From Tridacna crocea (taxonomy: Eukaryota; Mollusca; Bivalvia; Cardiida; Cardiidae), in the NCBI GenBank assembly GCA_943736015.1, contig OX031063.1, positions 35,122,172 to 35,186,171 on the forward strand: a DNA stretch of 64,000 nucleotides. The letters run 5' to 3'. Below the pieces are notes generated by a model. That model did no database searches. It was not told the origin of the DNA and saw only the letters and a program-made list of their open reading frames with translations. The translations under genes were made by a program, and so were the position numbers. Below, in pieces: positions 25,101-30,811 of the stretch (within the stretch, counting starts at the first letter, position 1; every line of letters starts with the position of its first letter).

Positions 25101-28100
25101 TTAAGTCAACTCCTTTAAATACAAAGTCTACTGTCTTTTTTAACAAATTTGTATATATGGCTCCTGCGTTAATTTATTGTCTACTTTTTTCTCGTAGCTC
25201 GGTGTCAGGGATTGAACAGTCCCCAGAACGGAAGCTATGTAATAAGCACCAATAGTACCAATTCTATTTCAACATTTCGATGTGACATAGGAACAAGTTT
25301 AAACGGAACTGACACATTAGTATGTTTTCCTGATGGGTCCTGGGATGCAACAAGCCCATTCTGTGGTAATTATTTTCATGTTTCTATGGAATACTAAATG
25401 ATTAACTTCCGTTTGATATATGTATGACGAAGAGTCAAATCTATTTTAATATATGAAAAACAATGAATTCCAAGCCTTGGTCAGTTGGTGCGGAAAGCCA
25501 AACAGTGTTCAGCGAATGATGTGAAAAGTTCATAACTTTACAGAAAATTAACCAAATACAACAAATAATAAATATACCAACCTGATATTCAATTAGTTTG
25601 ATCTTGGATTGACGTCGTTAATGTAGAAGTAACTTATCAGCTATATGCAAACGTCCCTTATGCATAGACGGACAGTTCAATTTTAAGCAAGTATAAATAT
25701 CAATCTAATACTGAATGATGCCATAAAGGACGGGATTTGTATGCTAATAAGATCACGACACGTACGGTGATTTGACAAGGTCCGCACCTTTATTTCCAAA
25801 AGAAGAACGATGTTTTTTTTTTTTGTAATTTCAGTAACATGTGAGCCTCTGTCCCAGCCAGCCCATGGGGAATATACCTACACAACAGACGGTGTTACAA
25901 CTTTTGTTGATCTTCAGTGCAATACCGGATATGAAACCACTGGATCAACGTCGGTAACGTGTCAGAATGATGGTACCTGGAATATTCAAGGAACCCTGAC
26001 ATGTGGTAGGTGCAAATATGCTTTTAGAAATATTTATTATTAATAAGGCTTTGTTTATCAATGTAAAAAAGGCAATTAATTGTACATGAATTCGTGTTTG
26101 CTTGCTTCCTTTCTAAGATCGTTCGAGTCATTCTACATAGCTTCCATATAATCAAGTTTAGTCAGATGTTTGAAATAACCAACAACAACCAAAATATTTT
26201 TTTGCTGGATCTGCTGTTATAAAAGAACAAGAAGATCTAATGGTTGTTCGATTCAAGGCAGTAATAAGTGCATCGTAGCCTTCGTCATGTGGACCAACTG
26301 CACTACAATTAATGGAAAAGAATCCAAACTTTACAAATTAATTTTGAAATAAAGTCCATCTCTCTGTAAAAATGTTGAAGTTTATTTTTTACGAAATAAT
26401 GTAAGTAACCGTGCATGGCTGTTCAAGTATTTGATATTCTCAGATGAAACCGTAGCATGCATTTTTATTGATATCCTAACTTTCTCTTTTTACCAGAAAG
26501 AACTACAAATGTTACAACCGACAAAGATTCCCTGCTACCAGCTTTAATTGGCGTCAGTATCGTCTCCGTCTTTATTATTACAGTGTTGGCCATTTTACTG
26601 GCTAGGTTTGTGTACCTGTACTTCCGAGGAACCAATAGGCATGTCTACACACCTCGTTCGTCTTTGACAGGTATAGCAATCATTGTGTTCAATCAGACAA
26701 AATCTGATTTAAAAAAGAAATCCATTCCAACTAATTACACGGAATCCAAAGTTTATAATGCAGACCGATTTCCATAGGTCATTGCAATAACCTATCAATC
26801 ACATGGCCACTTTTTCCTTTTCCAACAATAATTCATACCCGACCAAAACACAAAAATTCAGGTTTAGTCACATTTACTTTGTCTTATAAAGGATCACCTA
26901 TTCGTAACTGCAAAGATTCATCCCGGAAAATTGAGGATCTTTTCCGCACAGGGTCGAATCCCGCCAGGTGCGGTTTGTATTTCAGCTATGCATTTGTTGT
27001 GAACTTGTTCGTAAAATGTTGGCAAATCTGTCTAGGATTGTACATTGAGTCATTTGTTGTGTACAAAAAAGAATGACCTCCTGATATGATTTTCTGTCAT
27101 CAAACTGGTGACACTTAAAGGGCGTGTATTACGAGAGATTATTCCTTCCTTACTGCATACCATCATTCCGTATAAAATCAATACCTAATAACTGTGTCGT
27201 AAAAATAGCTTTAAATTGCTCAGTCAAAAAACGGGGATCTTTTCCGCACTGGTTGGAACCCAACTAGGCGCGGTTCGTATTTCAGTTATGCATTTGTTGC
27301 GAACATATCTGTACCTAAGACTTTGGCGTCTACAAATGCTTGTTTCGTAAAGAGTTGAAAACAGTTAAGATCAAGCATCTGTGAAGAGAGCTTTGTTTGC
27401 TTGTGATTATGTCAAACAGCAGCAAGTATATAGCTGAATGTGTTGTGCTTTAGTGTATTGATATTTGCTCCGGTTGCCTTATTTCAATTTAAATGCTATT
27501 GAACATTGAACTCATCAAAATTAAATTACTTTGACATTTTTCATATTACAGTAAACGAATAGATAGTATAGCCATATGTAACAAGCGATGCTAAATTTTC
27601 TACATTCGCACGTATTGTAAATCATTTCCAAATAATATTGAACGTATGAAATGCTGTGTAGTACATCTTGGCTTTTTTTTCCACTTTATATACGCTAAAC
27701 CGAAATTATATAGAAACTAGATTTCCAAAACTTAAATCGACAATATGTTATTTTCATACACAGAATCGAAAGACTCCTCAAAGGGCAGCAAAATCAGCCA
27801 TTCTGATGAAACTACTAGCAATGAACAATTCAAAATTCCACCGGTGAAATTAACCCCTGCGGCGGCTCCCATTAGTCACCGACATCACGTGTTAGACAAG
27901 GGACCACTATCGGCATCCCCTGCTCCAGTCGAACACGGAAATTCGATATTTGGTGATGGCGTCATCTCATGGTCTCCATCTCCCACATTTTCGGGACAAA
28001 CACCTCGAAGTATCACGAGTGTGTCAACTATAAGCCTAAGTCAACTGAAAACGAACATGCTTCCACCAATACGAACTAGACACAACAAACCTTCGTTTGT

Positions 28101-28311
28101 CATCGATGATGCAGATACTTTGTCGATATCAAACTCACAGACACCGTTACCAAAAGTCTTCGGTGCGCCAAAAAGGCAACTTACACCTAACCGTTCACTT
28201 ATGATACCTAGACCCTCGACACCAGTAAACCAGCCGTTAAGTATTGTCGAACCCAATGATACCCCAAGAGAAAATGGTATTCGACGATCTCAAACACCAG
28301 TCTGGGACTGA
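1020..28311 (+). CDS. Gene 1: multi-sushi (CCP) type I transmembrane receptor, 5'-partial, 25 exons in window
   Basis: Joined exons: 1020-1187, 1577-1738, 2098-2265, 2773-2940, 3467-3634, 4167-4322, 5281-5448, 6303-6473, 6823-6984, 8233-8403, 9630-9800, 10521-10682, 16197-16364, 17276-17443, 17875-18036, 20092-20259, 21168-21335, 22004-22165, 22427-22594, 23405-23572, 24256-24411, 25198-25365, 25835-26005, 26497-26670 and 27764-28311. The first 23 each encode one four-cysteine sushi domain of 52-57 residues; then come a membrane span and a tail of about 200 residues. All internal introns are phase 1, so any sushi exon can be skipped in frame. No start codon or signal peptide is visible, so the gene begins upstream. 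Sushi modules bind proteins or glycans in complement regulators, selectins and adhesion receptors. A surface recognition or adhesion role is inferred. Many N-glycosylation sequons support an extracellular location. Confidence 0.88.
1577..1738 (+). CDS. Gene 1 sushi exon 2 (type B)
   Basis: 162 nt, phase 1-1. Carries the type B signature DGSGWSG before the last cysteine and GYSLSG between cysteines 2 and 3. The donor is the weak gtaaaa, so reading through into the intron is possible; the read-through frame stays open to 1902 but shows no domain. Confidence 0.85.
2098..2265 (+). CDS. Gene 1 sushi exon 3 (type A, extra copy)
   Basis: 168 nt, phase 1-1, acceptor acttcag and donor gtaagt. GYTINGTTRLTC and DGSWDFTQPTC are ordinary sushi features. 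It follows type B exon 2 and precedes an A1 exon, so it is the one unit that breaks the three-exon rhythm of this gene. Confidence 0.85.
2773..2940 (+). CDS. Gene 1 sushi exon 4 (type A1)
   Basis: 168 nt, phase 1-1. GSTISGTALLTC, with Gly-Ser where most sushi domains have Gly-Tyr, marks subtype A1. The donor gtctgt is weak. Two sequons (NLS, NVT). It starts the regular series of A1-A2-B cassettes. Confidence 0.85.
3467..3634 (+). CDS. Gene 1 sushi exon 5 (type A2)
   Basis: 168 nt, phase 1-1, acceptor ttcgcag and donor gtaagt. Four cysteines, GYTLSGQTAVTC and DGNWNFPEPTC. One sequon (NMS). Confidence 0.87.
4167..4322 (+). CDS. Gene 1 sushi exon 6 (type B)
   Basis: 156 nt, phase 1-1, shorter than the A exons, as all type B exons are. 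The signature DGTGWSIPTPTC precedes the last cysteine. Unusually, FTMSGSATGTC replaces the GY motif between cysteines 2 and 3. Acceptor gaacag, donor gtaagt. Confidence 0.85.
4652..4717. repeat. Short hairpin repeat (family C) in intron 6
   Basis: A near-perfect inverted repeat: GATCCAAGATCAGACTGCAC pairs with a reverse complement ending GATCTTGATCTAC around a short loop. Degenerate relatives lie near 34075, 36890, 42877, 59850, 61556 and 62305, so it is a dispersed hairpin and not a local accident. Confidence 0.6.
5281..5448 (+). CDS. Gene 1 sushi exon 7 (type A1)
   Basis: 168 nt, phase 1-1, acceptor catttacag and donor gtaaga. GASINGTQTVMC is the A1 form. Three sequons (NGS, NLT, NGT). Confidence 0.86.
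6303..6473 (+). CDS. Gene 1 sushi exon 8 (type A2)
   Basis: 171 nt, phase 1-1. The T-rich acceptor is strong and the donor is gtaaat. GYYVNGASILTC and DGVWDETEPIC are the A2 form. Confidence 0.86.
6823..6984 (+). CDS. Gene 1 sushi exon 9 (type B)
   Basis: 162 nt, phase 1-1, donor gtgagt. GYTINGDVKISC and NGSGWTVEEPSC give the type B form. Gly residues flank the Trp-containing turn as in the other B exons. Confidence 0.86.
6985..8232. repeat. Gene 1 intron 9 with dispersed-repeat fragments
   Basis: About 7180-7410 holds a decayed copy of a dispersed repeat whose hallmarks (CTACGGATCCATAA..., then GCAAATGCATTAAACCCC) recur at 9290-9450, 37110-37200, 42480-42550 and 46310-46530. From about 7561 a second repeat begins with CCCCCAACAACGTAGTAGAG and continues through a CT-rich stretch resembling abundant bivalve repeats. 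No exon is seen. Confidence 0.45.
8233..8403 (+). CDS. Gene 1 sushi exon 10 (type A1)
   Basis: 171 nt, phase 1-1, donor gtatgt. GSTLSGLIQQPSC and DGTWDYVNSTC give the A1 form. Four potential sequons (NLT, NGT, NCS, NST); the one containing cysteine is unlikely to be used. Confidence 0.86.
9031..9287. mobile_element. Family B palindromic MITE in intron 10
   Basis: 257 bp with terminal inverted repeats AGTGCAACACGCGAAAAGG and the matching reverse complement. An inner hairpin lies around the GCGCAGGCTAATCCGAGACG segments. Nearly identical full-length copies lie at 34837-35093 and 42056-42298. There is no coding capacity; it is a non-autonomous DNA element of unassigned superfamily. Confidence 0.8.
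9630..9800 (+). CDS. Gene 1 sushi exon 11 (type A2, Trp replaced)
   Basis: 171 nt, phase 1-1, donor gtgagt. GYNLEGAINLTC matches A2. The near-invariant sushi tryptophan before the last cysteine is Tyr here (TGLYDNNVPVC). All four cysteines are kept, so the fold should survive with an altered core. Confidence 0.84.
10521..10682 (+). CDS. Gene 1 sushi exon 12 (type B)
   Basis: 162 nt, phase 1-1, acceptor cctaaccag and donor gtatgc. GYILKGVVNRTC and DSTGWSDSAPTC fit type B. It is the last exon before the LINE-bearing intron. Confidence 0.86.
10821..13841 (+). CDS. LINE ORF2: endonuclease C-part, reverse transcriptase, C-terminal zinc knuckle
   Basis: An uninterrupted frame of 1006 residues. 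Residues ~28-145 are the C-terminal half of an APE-type endonuclease (GDFNARC, then DHSPVHFSF). Residues ~400-690 are the reverse transcriptase: ENYRGITLINSISKIYSQ, QFGFQKGKSTTDCIF, CAFIDFEKCFDKID, GVKQGDPSSS and the catalytic FADD, where most relatives have YADD. Near residue 945 is a CPHC...EYHFLLTC zinc-binding motif. The first codon is GTG and the frame is open upstream, so this is a truncated frame and not a true start. The absence of stops suggests recent insertion. Because the endonuclease is incomplete, this copy is probably not autonomous. Confidence 0.9.
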   Translation: MILYNDFDFFEFLEMGLERYKGLGKVFLTGDFNARCSTENNILDFDMYIDNDSYLSHDVYIPPRASEDHVTDIYGRRLIELCLSTSFIIGNGRLHNDSGIGQYTFHSSNGASVVDYFLLGSNDFNCISFFNVLPPTEFSDHSPVHFSFHSKYCSMSTEQQNNIKSRVVYDWSDEKVSEFKQSVQSRNTEIYDLKDRVLTHENIEDITDTFTKVIQYCIKEVFSKNFPSSKSIPGKKRNNKPWFNHECYIARKLFNKTRNKYMKDKSQLNKNALIEAKSEYNKIKKKCKQDYAKTERKKMATLGKTKPREFWKKVREQYKKPKSENTDINIEELYNHFNYLYQADTVNNENSNTTYELQFDEELDSEITLEELRTATFKQNDNKSCGIDNIAAEVYKHSFEVTAPFILSLFNRLFLNGEYPKSWGNGIIFPIFKGGETGNPENYRGITLINSISKIYSQLLLNRLTKWTEKRSKIIENQFGFQKGKSTTDCIFILHAIIAKTLSVNKKLYCAFIDFEKCFDKIDRSYLFQKLLKENVSSKYVNAMRNMYTTIKSCVRINNELSPFIKSNIGVKQGDPSSSLLFLFFVNDILLNMKSDIDDLFTIDDLKVFLLLFADDAALFAHSPQALQSLLDDLHIYCTTWNLTVNTNKTKIMIFERGRHSTFDFVYNDTVLDVVDNFKYLGIYFFKNGSWSRTQKYIAKHSQSALHNLFIVFNQLSLNIDDKCNLFDSLVGSVLNYSASIWGNHPCKNIELIHCKFMRKILGVKKSTNLDGLYGELGRYPMEINRKLLIMKFWMKIMEKPESSMVKKIYLMLKRDADADNNYNNLNWAYHVKQTLNQIGMTNLWLSQNGSNFFAKYIEQRITDIFKQKWYSNINNSARLESYSIYKHSFEREKYLECITNDKFRIALSKFRLSSHHLAIELGRHLNIPRENRLCPHCNQNMVENEYHFLLTCTKYYELRKQYLKKYYYQWPTINKFESLMSSKSTKTINNVARFIFAATRQNTEF
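13966..14132 (+). repeat. Twin hairpins in the LINE 3' untranslated region
   Basis: Two tandem, diverged units of about 120 bp each carry a stem: AGATCAGACTACTC pairs with GAGTGGTCTGATCT near 13974-14007, and ATCAGACTACTC pairs with GAGTGGTCTGAT near 14095-14126. LINE reverse transcriptases often recognise 3' stem-loops, so these may be the template-recognition structure. This is inference. Confidence 0.65.
14330..15480 (+). pseudogene. Decayed LINE reverse-transcriptase fragment
   Basis: Translated with frame changes, it gives KYLGVYFSS, then YAETGRFPLEKN and later SKWTEHIISILNGIGKPEIW and HYQQHWYNNIEKSGEG. These parallel the C-terminal part of the intact LINE (KYLGIYFFKN, YGELGRYPMEIN, the IW and W positions). 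Many stops and frameshifts make it a relic of a related but distinct element on the same strand. Confidence 0.65.
14395..14616. mobile_element. TTAA MITE (family A) inside decayed LINE
   Basis: 222 bp, TTAA at both ends, termini CTCATTACC and GGTAATGGG, with a long central hairpin built on GAAAACATTGTGGGAAAAGG and its complement. The LINE-like reading continues across the insertion (residues resembling YKYLGVYF directly follow), so it landed in the older LINE. Confidence 0.8.
16197..16364 (+). CDS. Gene 1 sushi exon 13 (type A1)
   Basis: 168 nt, phase 1-1, acceptor ttttaag and donor gtaagt. GHALNGTVVLSC and DGTWSQSPPSC give the A1 form. Splicing must bridge the LINE-filled intron. Confidence 0.86.
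16790..16905. mobile_element. Degenerate TTAA MITE (family A) fragment
   Basis: Keeps a decayed central hairpin (CACTGTGGGGAAAAAAGGGG then TTCTCCTACAGTGTTCTAAA) but not clear ends. It lies in intron 13; the rest of 16365-17275 shows nothing recognisable. Confidence 0.5.
17276..17443 (+). CDS. Gene 1 sushi exon 14 (type A2)
   Basis: 168 nt, phase 1-1, acceptor gtttctag and donor gtaact. DYYLAGAENLTC and SLGYWSDAQPKC give the A2 form. Two sequons (NVT, NLT). Confidence 0.86.
17875..18036 (+). CDS. Gene 1 sushi exon 15 (type B)
   Basis: 162 nt, phase 1-1, acceptor attttcag and donor gtatgg. GYSISGVSTITC and DGTGWSDISPTC give the type B form. One sequon (NIS). Confidence 0.86.
18145..19650. repeat. 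Degenerate tandem array rich in TTGACC/TTGACATT in intron 15
   Basis: Units of roughly 160-180 bp share the order GGACACGAA... then TTGACCTTG/TTGACATTG, then a CTTTTGATC-like motif and ATTCAT..ATAA.. before the next unit. Starts are visible near 18331, 18489, 18668, 18834, 19430 and 19595. The array closes with GGACGGACTGAGAGACAGAC, a terminus that resembles other bivalve tandem-repeat elements. It is strongly diverged and has no coding capacity. Confidence 0.6.
20092..20259 (+). CDS. Gene 1 sushi exon 16 (type A1)
   Basis: 168 nt, phase 1-1, acceptor accaatag and donor gtaaaa (weak). GSSLNGSSTILC and DGTWSTSESAC give the A1 form. Three sequons (NVT, NGT, NGS). Confidence 0.86.
20283..20998. 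mobile_element. Two degenerate TTAA MITE (family A) copies in intron 16
   Basis: The first, at about 20283-20466, keeps ACCACACAATCCCGATTTTG and the TCTCCTGCAAATGCTTTC segment. The second, at about 20851-20998, keeps TTTACCTGACGACAAAATTA and the ATGAAAGCGTTT segment in the opposite orientation. Both have lost most of the central hairpin. Confidence 0.5.
21168..21335 (+). CDS. Gene 1 sushi exon 17 (type A2)
   Basis: 168 nt, phase 1-1, acceptor taaatacag and donor gtatgt. GYSLVGQASRSC and EGYWSGFNSYC give the A2 form. One sequon (NVT). Confidence 0.86.
22004..22165 (+). CDS. Gene 1 sushi exon 18 (type B)
   Basis: 162 nt, phase 1-1, acceptor tatttag and donor gtttgt (weak). YYTLSGSQSRSC and DGTGWNGTEPVC give the type B form. 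Three sequons (NIS, NNT, NGT). Confidence 0.85.
22427..22594 (+). CDS. Gene 1 sushi exon 19 (type A1)
   Basis: 168 nt, phase 1-1, acceptor gatttcag and donor gtaagt. GTSLQGQSISIC and DGQWNNAMPEC give the A1 form. The intron before it is the shortest here, 261 nt. Confidence 0.86.
23405..23572 (+). CDS. Gene 1 sushi exon 20 (type A2)
   Basis: 168 nt, phase 1-1, T-rich acceptor and donor gtaagt. HYRLSGSGSITC and SDSLWDAAFPTC give the A2 form. One sequon (NFT). Confidence 0.86.
23649..23812. mobile_element. TTAA MITE (family A), shortened, intron 20
   Basis: Begins TTAATCCCTTACCACAATAA and keeps the central hairpin AGGAGAAAATGCTTGTGACC / GCATTTTCTCCTTTT. The right terminus is eroded. Confidence 0.65.
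24190..24252. repeat. ATT/ATC microsatellite forming an acceptor tract
   Basis: Imperfect (ATT)n/(ATC)n repeats run directly into the AG of sushi exon 21, so the simple repeat supplies its pyrimidine tract. Length variation here could change splicing strength. Confidence 0.6.
24256..24411 (+). CDS. Gene 1 sushi exon 21 (type B)
   Basis: 156 nt, phase 1-1. The acceptor tattatag lies at the end of an (ATT/ATC)n microsatellite, and the donor is gtaatt. GYSITGDRLRSC and DGSGWAGTDPTC give the type B form. Confidence 0.85.
24955..25050 (-). repeat. tRNA-like SINE head or tRNA pseudogene
   Basis: On the minus strand TAGCTCAATGGTAAATTGCA resembles a pol III A box and GGGGTTCGAGCCT a B box, 30-odd bases apart as in a tRNA. 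Flanking stems do not form a convincing cloverleaf, so a SINE promoter or tRNA relic is more likely than a working tRNA. Confidence 0.5.
25198..25365 (+). CDS. Gene 1 sushi exon 22 (type A1)
   Basis: 168 nt, phase 1-1, acceptor ctcgtag and donor gtaatt. GTSLNGTDTLVC and DGSWDATSPFC give the A1 form; its central motif is close to that of exon 19 (GTSLQG), suggesting recent common origin. Confidence 0.86.
25835..26005 (+). CDS. Gene 1 sushi exon 23 (type A2), membrane-proximal
   Basis: 171 nt, phase 1-1, strong T-rich acceptor and donor gtaggt. GYETTGSTSVTC and DGTWNIQGTLTC give the A2 form. It is the last extracellular domain before the membrane span. Confidence 0.86.
26497..26670 (+). CDS. 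Gene 1 transmembrane exon
   Basis: 174 nt, phase 1-1, acceptor tttaccag and donor gtatag. It encodes a short stalk (TTNVTTDKDS), a hydrophobic span of about 23 residues (LLPALIGVSIVSVFIITVLA followed by ILLA), and a basic/aromatic juxtamembrane stretch (RFVYLYFRGTNRH). This sets type I topology, sushi domains outside. Confidence 0.85.
26671..27763. repeat. Gene 1 last intron with two 70-bp SINE-like copies
   Basis: The segments at 26935-27004 and 27235-27304 share GGATCTTTTCCGCAC, GCGGTT.GTATTTCAG and TATGCATTTGTTG, exactly 300 bp apart. The first contains GGGTCGAATCCC, resembling a pol III B box. They are probably body fragments of a dispersed SINE. Nothing else is recognised in the intron. 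Confidence 0.5.
27764..28311 (+). CDS. Gene 1 terminal exon: cytoplasmic tail and stop
   Basis: Begins in phase 1 after catacacag and runs 182 residues to TGA at 28309-28311. The tail is rich in Ser, Thr and Pro, with repeated proline-directed phosphorylation-type sites (SQTPLPK, LTPNRS, PRPSTPV, NDTPREN, and SQTPVWD at the end). I see no ITAM, death, TIR or kinase motif. It may act as a phosphorylated scaffold for adaptors; that is inference. The chain ends WD. Confidence 0.85.
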
Positions 28312-28560
28312 GCCTGTCTATACCTAAATGACCTTGTCAACCACTGGTCATCTAGCATACCACCATCTATACTTATTTGAGGGTAAATTACAACTCTTAA
28401 AATCAAAAACTGTTACTGATTATATATTTCTGAACCACATGTTGGAATTAGAAATGTTTTGATGATATTGTTCGTAAATCAACCTCCATAAATTGAAATA
28501 GATATTTATTATCTTCCAGTTGTTGAGACATTTCTGTACATGCACAAAGCAGGTTTACGA

Positions 28561-28566
28561 AATAAA
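28561..28566 (+). terminator. Candidate poly(A) signal for gene 1
   Basis: AATAAA lies about 250 nt after the stop codon and is the first canonical hexamer I see downstream of it. No cleavage-site evidence is available. Confidence 0.4.
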
Positions 28567-28639
28567 ATGAGCCATAGTCTGTGTACAGATGGCTAAATTT
28601 ACCTGCAAAACGTATGATATATGTTAGCCTACACAACCC

Positions 28640-28813
28640 GTGTAATGCAGAGATTTGACCCTCCCCTACAAAATCACCCAGGTCATTATTCTACGTAGAG
28701 TAATGACACCAGAAGTCATTTCACTACGTAGAAAAATGACCCAGATTATTATTCTACGAAGAGAAATGACCCATGGGCCATTTTGTAAAGGGGGACATTT
28801 CTCTGCATTACAC
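28640..28813. mobile_element. Family D MITE with nested palindromes
   Basis: Ends GTGTAATGCAGAGA and TCTCTGCATTACAC are inverted repeats. The interior alternates ATTCTACGTAGA-type palindromes with AATGACCC/GGGTCATT blocks. Copies lie at 40055-40283 and 46859-47035. It has no coding capacity. Confidence 0.8.
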
Positions 28814-28932
28814 TCGCAAAGGCTGACATGTGTCGAAACTTTTTGCTATTTCTCTTTTTTTTCATATCGAGAGACCAGGCAACTCCAGAATTTAGTCAGG
28901 TGAAAGACATTTTGGATTATACAGATCCATGA

Positions 28933-29145
28933 TTAACCCTTTCCCAAACGACAAACTTTTGGACTAGACCAAATTGAAAGCATTTGCAGACGACGATTCA
29001 TCTCTTGCTAAAAAGATGATCTCTGTCTATGAAAGGGTAGAAAACATGTACATGGTAACCAGCATTTTCTCCTTTTCTCACAATGTTTTCAAAAGGCTTC
29101 TATTCCAGACTCGCAAAAACCAGGGATTGTTTGGGAAAGGGTTAA
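28933..29145. mobile_element. TTAA MITE (family A)
   Basis: 213 bp, TTAACCCTTTCCCAAACGAC at the left, GTTTGGGAAAGGGTTAA at the right. The left half of the central hairpin is partly deleted (AAAACATGTACATGGTAACC). Immediately after it lies a 190-bp segment repeated after the MITE at 40840-41067. Confidence 0.8.
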
Positions 29146-29345
29146 ACGGTCTTTTTGGGAGCCTGATAGATGCAGGAGTTTAATGCCAATGTAATAATTT
29201 GTGACCTTTCTTATAACTCATCCGGCAAATCTCGGGTGATCAGTTGATCCAATACCTCTGATATATTACAATGGGTGATATCGTCGGTTTACCTCTAAAA
29301 CCTCGTAACTACAGCTTGTTTCAAGCCAGTTCAAGATTTGTAGCT
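29146..29345. repeat. MITE-linked dispersed repeat, copy 1
   Basis: CATCCGGCAAATCTCGGGTG, then a GATATCGTCGG.TTACCTCTAAA block and CTACAGCTTGTTTCAAGC, recur at about 41068-41260. In both places a TTAA MITE lies directly upstream, so the two are parts of a larger dispersed repeat. Confidence 0.6.
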
Positions 29346-29363
29346 GTTTAGTCTTTCAAACCA

Positions 29364-29426
29364 ACTATTAATAAAGGCTATTATTCTAGACCCGTAAAAA
29401 CCAGGGATTGTTTAGGAAAGGGTTAA
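29364..29426. mobile_element. TTAA MITE (family A) right-end fragment
   Basis: Only the right terminus remains: CCCGTAAAAACCAGGGATTG followed by TTTAGGAAAGGGTTAA. Confidence 0.6.
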
Positions 29427-29577
29427 TGTGATGATTTACGTGGTGAAAGGGATCTTCTATGAGATACGTTCAACCTCTTTTTTGTCGGACCATGTCTCAG
29501 ATTTATTGAATACGTTTGTTGTGATAATTGTAAGAAAGAAATTTTTAAAAAAAAGAGAAATTTTTAAGTGCATTGGC

Positions 29578-29805
29578 TTAACCCTTTTCCAAACAAGCCC
29601 TTGTTTTTACGTGTCTGCAGTACAAGTCTTTTGAAAACACTGTGGGAAAAGGAGAAATTGCTCGTAACGAGCAATTTCTCCTTTTCCCACAGTGTTTTCT
29701 ACCCATTCGGAGAACTTTGTGCCATTTTTATCAAATTTGAAATGGTCGTCAGCAAACTCTTTGAGTCTGGAAGAGTCTGAATTTTGTCGTTTGGGAAAGG
29801 GTTAA
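29578..29805. mobile_element. TTAA MITE (family A, second subfamily), near-intact
   Basis: 228 bp with intact TTAA ends. The hairpin apex reads AAATTGCTCGTAACGAGCAA instead of the usual AATGCTGGTAACCAGCATT form, and the left arm is AAACAAGCCCTTGTTTTTAC. The copy at 46016-46239 shares these features, so a distinct subfamily exists. Confidence 0.8.
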
Positions 29806-30385
29806 GGTCTGTATGTAAAGCCTAAAGCATTCGTAAGAGGTTACATGGAGACACTTTCAGGTGATAGTACCAAACTCGGTGTTAGTAAAACATTTGGCAT
29901 TTAGATGAGACTCATTTTTTGACACTAGTTATGCTTGTCATTCAAGACGTATTTCACATGCATTAACAGACTTCTATAATGTGTTCAGGTCGAGTGTTGA
30001 CACAATATTTCAGATTCAACTCATCGAAAAAATCGGTTTAAGTCTGTGACTGACTTTTAAAGTGCATTTATTTTGCATAGTTGACTCTAAAACGCAGTGA
30101 CATCTCGGGATTTGAGAACGTTACTACAGTCTGTTTATGTTACTGAAATCCGTCTCAAATAAAAAACGCAACATAAGTCAGAACCTGAAACCGTAAGTAG
30201 AAATGACTAAAGTAAGACACTTTGCTTTTAGTAAAACCGGATCATAGTGTTATATCCTAGTGAAATATCGTCTATCAACATAGAAAACACACATTCATTA
30301 ACGTCTTACATCAAAGCTTTATATGTATGGCCTTTCTTCACAAACTATATATGAAGAAGGCCATAATACACCGTCTATGAGGTTT

Positions 30386-30614
30386 TCAACCCATTACCAT
30401 TACCATACCTACTATTGACTACCCTGAGAAGGAAGCCTCTAGAAAACATTGTGGGAAAAGGAGAAAATGTTGGTAACCAGCAGGTCCTCCTTTTCCCAGA
30501 ATATTTTCTATCCTTCACTAAACAAATTTCAAATTTTCAGTCACTTTTATTTTGTCGTCTGCAAATGCTTTGAATTTGAACAATCCTGAAATATTGCCGT
30601 TTGGTAGTGAGTTA
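30386..30614. mobile_element. TTAA MITE (family A), slightly decayed
   Basis: CAACCCATTACC at the left, CGTTTGGTAGTGAGTTA at the right. The left arm AAAACATTGTGGGAAAAGGA is intact; the right arm has substitutions (CCAGCAGGTCCTCC). Confidence 0.75.
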
Positions 30615-30811
30615 TTTTTGTATTGCCTTGAATTTCAGTATGCCGTGATTAACGTCAAAAAGTGAATCAAAAAATGTCTTCAATAGTGCAAAATTTTATA
30701 CAATACCCGTAGCTATATATGAATTACATATACGAGTATTGTTCCTAGTGCCCATACCATGACCATTTTATGTATAAAATTGTAAATGTTTATGCGTGAA
30801 TTTACGGTGTG

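Noticed and set aside
28041-28256. Antisense 71-residue frame over the gene 1 tail exon
   Set aside because: A shadow of the real exon; no features of its own.
28640-28813. CRISPR-like alternation of short repeats
   Set aside because: The repeats are palindromic modules bounded by inverted termini in a eukaryotic genome, with copies elsewhere. It is a MITE.
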